A stretch of DNA of 8,633 nt. Source: JAFDWI01 sp964595905 (lineage in GTDB: Bacteria > Actinomycetota > Acidimicrobiia > Acidimicrobiales > Iamiaceae). The notes beneath the pieces are model-generated. The model made no database searches. It had not been told where the DNA came from and worked only from the letters and a program-made list of their open reading frames with translations. The translations under genes were made by a program, and so were the position numbers. Shown one piece after another: positions 6,444 to 8,633 of the stretch. Every line of letters begins with the position of its first letter. Within the stretch, counting starts at the first letter, position 1. The stretch is taken from contig CAZQSU010000112.1 in assembly GCA_964595905.1 (NCBI GenBank), positions 1 to 8,633 of the forward strand. Direction: 5' to 3'.

Positions 6444-7244
6444 TCAGCTCTCGCCGTCGGGTGGCGGGTTCGGCTGCGTCTGGGCGAGCGCGTAGCCCTC
6501 GTCGGACGAGAGCATCGAGGTCCACATGCGGAACGTCTGGAAGTGGCCGTCACCGAGCAACCAGCCGACCCAGAAGTCCATGCCGCCCGTGTCGGGGGGA
6601 CGATGGAATGCGGCACCGTAGACCGCAGCGGTCCAACCGGCCGCGTTCTCGCCGCTGTGCTCCAGGATCATCGTGACCTGCTTGCGCTGCGCGACGGTCG
6701 GCGTGTCACCGAGCATCATGGCGAAGTAGGCGCCGCCCGTCGGGTCTGCATCCCGTTCGAGGATCGCGTTGTACACGGCGTTGAGCCAGGCACTGGCGCT
6801 CTCGAAGTGGTCGTAGAACTCGTCGGTCGAGTACAAGGTCGACAGCAGATCCGCGTCACCGTGGGTCGCCTCGATCGAGGCGACCGCGGCGTCGGTCTCG
6901 GCCTGGGTCGGGTCACGGTCGAACACCCGGTGGTAGTAGTCGATCGCGTTGTTCTTGACGAGGTTCTCCATCGACATGTCGAGCTGCTCGGCAACGGTGG
7001 CGCGCGGCAACCCGGCGTCGAGCTGACCTTCCCAGTACTGGGCACCGGCCTCGTCGGGGCAGCGGTACAGGATGTTCAGATACAGAAAGCGGACGAACCT
7101 GCCGTTCGCGGTGGTCGCCGGACAGATGGGCGTCGGCTCCTCCGCACCCGCCGAGGTCGCGGCGAAGCCGAAGCTCGCCCCGATCAGCACCGCACAGCCG
7201 ACGACGGCGCCGACACGGCGAAGTCGTTGATGAACATTGAACAT
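6444..7244 (-). CDS. Secreted protein with four DUF4214-like repeats
   Basis: Function unknown. The ATG at 7244, backed by GGAGG 8 nt upstream, gives 266 residues. An N-terminal signal peptide is clear (RLRR, hydrophobic core at 11-29, probable cleavage after Ala34 in SAGA-EE), so the mature protein is exported. The mature part holds four copies of a helical repeat about 50 residues apart: LYLNILYRCPDEAGAQYW (54-71), IDYYHRVFDRDPTQAETDA (101-119), LNAVYNAILERDADPTGGAY (154-173) and TAAVYGAAFHRPPDTGGMDF (205-224). The pattern, an aromatic/helical stretch, then R-x-P-D/T, then G-x-x-YW, is that of DUF4214, a domain common in secreted actinobacterial proteins and in some surface proteins. Two cysteines (41, 62) remain after cleavage. 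It lies between the alcohol dehydrogenase and the divergent mycofactocin genes, but nothing in the protein itself ties it to either. No catalytic motif is seen. Confidence 0.8.
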   Translation of the reverse strand: MFNVHQRLRRVGAVVGCAVLIGASFGFAATSAGAEEPTPICPATTANGRFVRFLYLNILYRCPDEAGAQYWEGQLDAGLPRATVAEQLDMSMENLVKNNAIDYYHRVFDRDPTQAETDAAVASIEATHGDADLLSTLYSTDEFYDHFESASAWLNAVYNAILERDADPTGGAYFAMMLGDTPTVAQRKQVTMILEHSGENAAGWTAAVYGAAFHRPPDTGGMDFWVGWLLGDGHFQTFRMWTSMLSSDEGYALAQTQPNPPPDGES

Positions 7245-7252
7245 TTCGCATT

Positions 7253-7257
7253 CCTCC
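7253..7257 (-). promoter_or_regulatory. Ribosome binding site fixing the start of the DUF4214-like gene
   Basis: GGAGG on the minus strand lies 8 nt before the ATG at 7244. The frame stays open upstream to a TTG at 7286, but that start would put a charged 14-residue stretch ahead of the signal peptide and has no comparable site, so 7244 is preferred. Confidence 0.75.
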
Positions 7258-7365
7258 AATTGGTCCTTGCAGACCCGTCGGAGCAATGGGGACGGTCGGA
7301 GAGTCGTCGCTCACAGGCGCTCCAGCCACCTCGCCGCAAATCCTCGGGGTCTGGATGGTCGTTTC

Positions 7366-7383
7366 CGGCACGACGTCGTGCCG
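7366..7383. promoter_or_regulatory. 18-bp perfect palindrome, candidate operator
   Basis: CGGCACGACGTCGTGCCG equals its own reverse complement. It lies 122 bp before the start of the DUF4214-like gene and 289 bp before mftA, so a bound regulator would more plausibly act on the former or on a distal mft promoter. The sequence differs from the GGTTACC operators. With no loop it is more likely a protein-binding site than a transcript hairpin. Confidence 0.45.
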
Positions 7384-7671
7384 ACCTCTACGAGGGTCAC
7401 CGACGGTGGCGGACGAGGGGCCGCAGCAACTTAGCGCGTCGAGATAGTCCTGTCAGGCGGATCGGTCGGGCGGGCGGTCGACCGCGACGGTGGCCCGGCC
7501 GGTCACGGTGCCGACGCGGGCGGGGTCCGGCTCACAGCCGGGGACGGCGGTGGCCGGATGGCATCATGGGGATCGGCGGCCGGTAAGGTCGCATCCACGC
7601 CCTCGGGGTCGGTGTCCTGGCCGGACGAGCTCCGGGGAACTCCGCATCGTCGATTCAAAGGGGTCCCGAAC

Positions 7672-7794
7672 ATGTCGATCACCGAGCCCGTCACCGAAGA
7701 CGCGGTCGAGGCCGCCGAGGAACCCACCGAAGAAGCCGAGGTCGAGGTGCTCGTCGAGGAGATCTCGATCGACGGCATGTGCGGCGTCTACTGA
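7672..7794 (+). CDS. mftA: Mycofactocin precursor peptide MftA
   Basis: Ribosomally made precursor of the redox cofactor mycofactocin, 40 residues. The C-terminal core ISIDGMCGVY matches the diagnostic IDGMCGVY ending of this family. In known systems MftC oxidatively decarboxylates the last Tyr and cross-links it to the preceding Val, and MftE later releases the modified dipeptide. The leader is very acidic, with repeated Glu-rich stretches (AVEAAEEPTEEAEVEVLVEE, residues 11-30), for recognition by MftB. The ATG has a strong AAAGGGG site 8 nt upstream (7657-7663). An in-frame GTG at 7558 gives a long N-terminal extension unlike the family and is rejected. mftB follows after 28 bp. Identification rests on the core, the gene order and the two following genes. 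Confidence 0.95.
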   Translation: MSITEPVTEDAVEAAEEPTEEAEVEVLVEEISIDGMCGVY

Positions 7795-7822
7795 CCCCGC
7801 TTCCCGAACGCCCACCGACCCC

Positions 7823-8149
7823 ATGCCCGTCACGCTCGACCGGCCGTACCGCCTGAGCCGCAACGTCGCGCTGCGCCCCGAGCCATTCGGCGCGCTCGCC
7901 TACAACTACGACAACCGCCGCCTGGTGTTCCTGCGCTCGCCGGACATGGTGCGGGTCGTCGAGGCCCTCGGCGACTCGCCCGATGCAGCGGCCGCACTCG
8001 CCACCTGTGGCATCGCCGAGTCGCGACACCCGTCGTTTCTGGCGGCGCTCGAGAATCTCGCCGAGGCCGGGGTGATCGAGGCCGACGCCGGCGCGGGCGT
8101 GGGCGAAACCGCCGTGACCGAAGGAGAACCCGTCGATGCTGGTCGATGA
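7823..8149 (+). CDS. mftB: Mycofactocin biosynthesis chaperone MftB (RiPP recognition element)
   Basis: Small chaperone that binds the MftA leader and presents the peptide to the radical SAM enzyme MftC. The 108-residue protein shows the family pattern: LRPEPFGALAYNYDNRRLVF (17-36), then a winged-helix-like remainder ending LAALENLAEAGVIEAD (72-87). The C-terminal 20 residues are low-complexity and acidic. The ATG at 7823 is chosen because the family begins just before the YRLSRNVALRPEPFG stretch; the frame is open further upstream, but that part overlaps mftA. No Shine-Dalgarno sequence is visible, so translation probably depends on coupling to mftA, 28 bp upstream. Its 3' end overlaps mftC by 14 bp, as expected of a tightly coupled pair. 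Confidence 0.93.
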   Translation: MPVTLDRPYRLSRNVALRPEPFGALAYNYDNRRLVFLRSPDMVRVVEALGDSPDAAAALATCGIAESRHPSFLAALENLAEAGVIEADAGAGVGETAVTEGEPVDAGR

Positions 8150-8633
8150 ACTGGAGGCCGGGCTCGACGCCCCGATCTGTCTGACGTGGGAGTTGACGTA
8201 CGCCTGCAACCTGGCATGCGTGCACTGTCTGTCGTCGTCGGGACGTCGTGACCCCCGTGAACTGACCACCGACGAGGCCAAGGCGCTCATCGACGAGTGG
8301 GCCGCGATGGGCGTGTTCTACGTGAACATCGGCGGAGGAGAGCCCACGATCCGCCGCGATTTCTTCGAACTGGTCGACTACGCGATCAACAACAAGGTCG
8401 GGGTGAAGTTCTCGACCAACGGGTCACGGATCGACGCCGCGATGGCCCGGCGGCTGGCCGCGATGGACTACCTCGACATCCAGATCTCGATCGACGGCGC
8501 CACCGCGAACGTCAACGACGCCGTCAGGGGCCAGGGCAGCTTCGCGATGGCCACCCGGGCGATGGAACACCTCGCCGCCGCCGACTTCGGCCCGTTCAAG
8601 ATCTCGATCGTGATGACCCGCCACAACGTCGAC
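8136..8633 (+). CDS. mftC: Mycofactocin radical SAM maturase MftC (3' end outside window)
   Basis: Radical SAM enzyme that modifies the C-terminal Val-Tyr of MftA. 166 residues are visible. The [4Fe-4S] cluster motif CX3CX2C is CNLACVHC (Cys24, 28, 31), followed by LSSSGRRDPREL and the SAM-binding YVNIGGGEPTIRRDF (62-76). STNG (93-96) and LDIQISIDGATANVNDAVRG (113-132) continue the partial TIM barrel with near-signature similarity to mycobacterial MftC as remembered. The ATG at 8136 has AAGGAG 9 nt upstream (8121-8126, inside mftB) and overlaps mftB by 14 bp. The C-terminal auxiliary cluster (SPASM-type) region and the later mft genes (mftD, E, F) should lie beyond the window. Confidence 0.96.
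   Translation, partial: MLVDELEAGLDAPICLTWELTYACNLACVHCLSSSGRRDPRELTTDEAKALIDEWAAMGVFYVNIGGGEPTIRRDFFELVDYAINNKVGVKFSTNGSRIDAAMARRLAAMDYLDIQISIDGATANVNDAVRGQGSFAMATRAMEHLAAADFGPFKISIVMTRHNVD

Larger units (their letters stand above)
7245..7671. other. Divergent intergenic region between the DUF4214-like gene and the mycofactocin operon
   Basis: 427 bp with no convincing gene on either strand. It must hold the promoters of the minus-strand repeat protein and the plus-strand mft operon. Visible items are an 18-bp palindrome (7366-7383), a 12-bp palindrome GCGGTCGACCGC (7474-7485) and a small CCGGCT/AGCCGG hairpin (about 7527-7541). TAAGGT (7584-7589) is a weak -10 candidate for mftA with no clear -35. 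No gene for an MftR-type regulator is present, although one often lies beside mftA in mycobacteria. The GGTTACC operator motif of the local TetR is absent here. Confidence 0.6.

Noticed and set aside
4997..6676. A 559-codon plus-strand open frame opposite the alcohol dehydrogenase
   Set aside because: It mirrors the dehydrogenase on the other strand, has no domain-like pattern, and reflects the lack of stops in high-GC DNA. The minus-strand product has all zinc and NAD motifs.
7366..7383. A second-regulon site for the local TetR regulator
   Set aside because: The palindrome has no GGTTACC half-site and a different spacing.
7245..7671. A small gene or MftR regulator in the divergent region
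   Set aside because: Short frames here have no ribosome binding site and no helix-turn-helix or other recognisable pattern.

Overview
The window is high-GC DNA from an actinobacterium. The evidence is strongly GC-biased third codon positions, an actinobacterial-style mycofactocin locus and an NDMA-type zinc alcohol dehydrogenase. An Acidimicrobiia-like (Ilumatobacter-type) source would fit, but that is only an impression from protein flavour and codon bias. A run of ten Ns shows that this is a draft assembly.

Layout. (1) Positions 2-2737, plus strand: a glycine betaine/proline-type osmoprotectant ABC importer in the order ATPase (proV, 5' end missing), permease (proW, overlapping proV by 4 bp) and lipoprotein binding protein (proX, own GTG start and strong ribosome binding site). 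It ends at a perfect 13-bp hairpin. The binding protein looks circularly permuted relative to the classical domain order. (2) Positions 2852-4930: an acyl-CoA dehydrogenase (plus) and a FasR-like TetR regulator (minus) in convergent orientation. Each gene has the same palindrome, GGTTACC-N4-GGTAAC, centred about 59 nt before its start codon. Near the regulator this core sits inside a perfect 38-bp palindrome. The two genes look like a small regulon in which the repressor controls itself and the dehydrogenase. The dehydrogenase is broken only by the assembly gap. (3) Positions 4931-5143: a short spacer with 15-bp tandem repeats. (4) Positions 5144-7244, minus strand: an NDMA-dependent alcohol dehydrogenase and, upstream of it, a secreted protein with four DUF4214-like repeats. 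Two consecutive strong hairpins separate them. (5) Positions 7245-7671: a 427-bp divergent intergenic region with an 18-bp palindrome. (6) Positions 7672-8633, plus strand: the start of a mycofactocin operon, with precursor peptide mftA, chaperone mftB and radical SAM maturase mftC (cut by the window end).

How the parts fit. MftB presents the MftA peptide to MftC, which modifies its C-terminal Val-Tyr. The final redox cofactor is thought to reoxidise the tightly bound nicotinamide of NDMA-dependent alcohol dehydrogenases, so the dehydrogenase about 1.4 kb away is a natural client. The osmolyte importer and the acyl-CoA dehydrogenase/TetR pair appear functionally separate. The most interesting points are the two matched operators, the permuted binding protein with four extra cysteines, and the repeat protein between the dehydrogenase and the mycofactocin genes.
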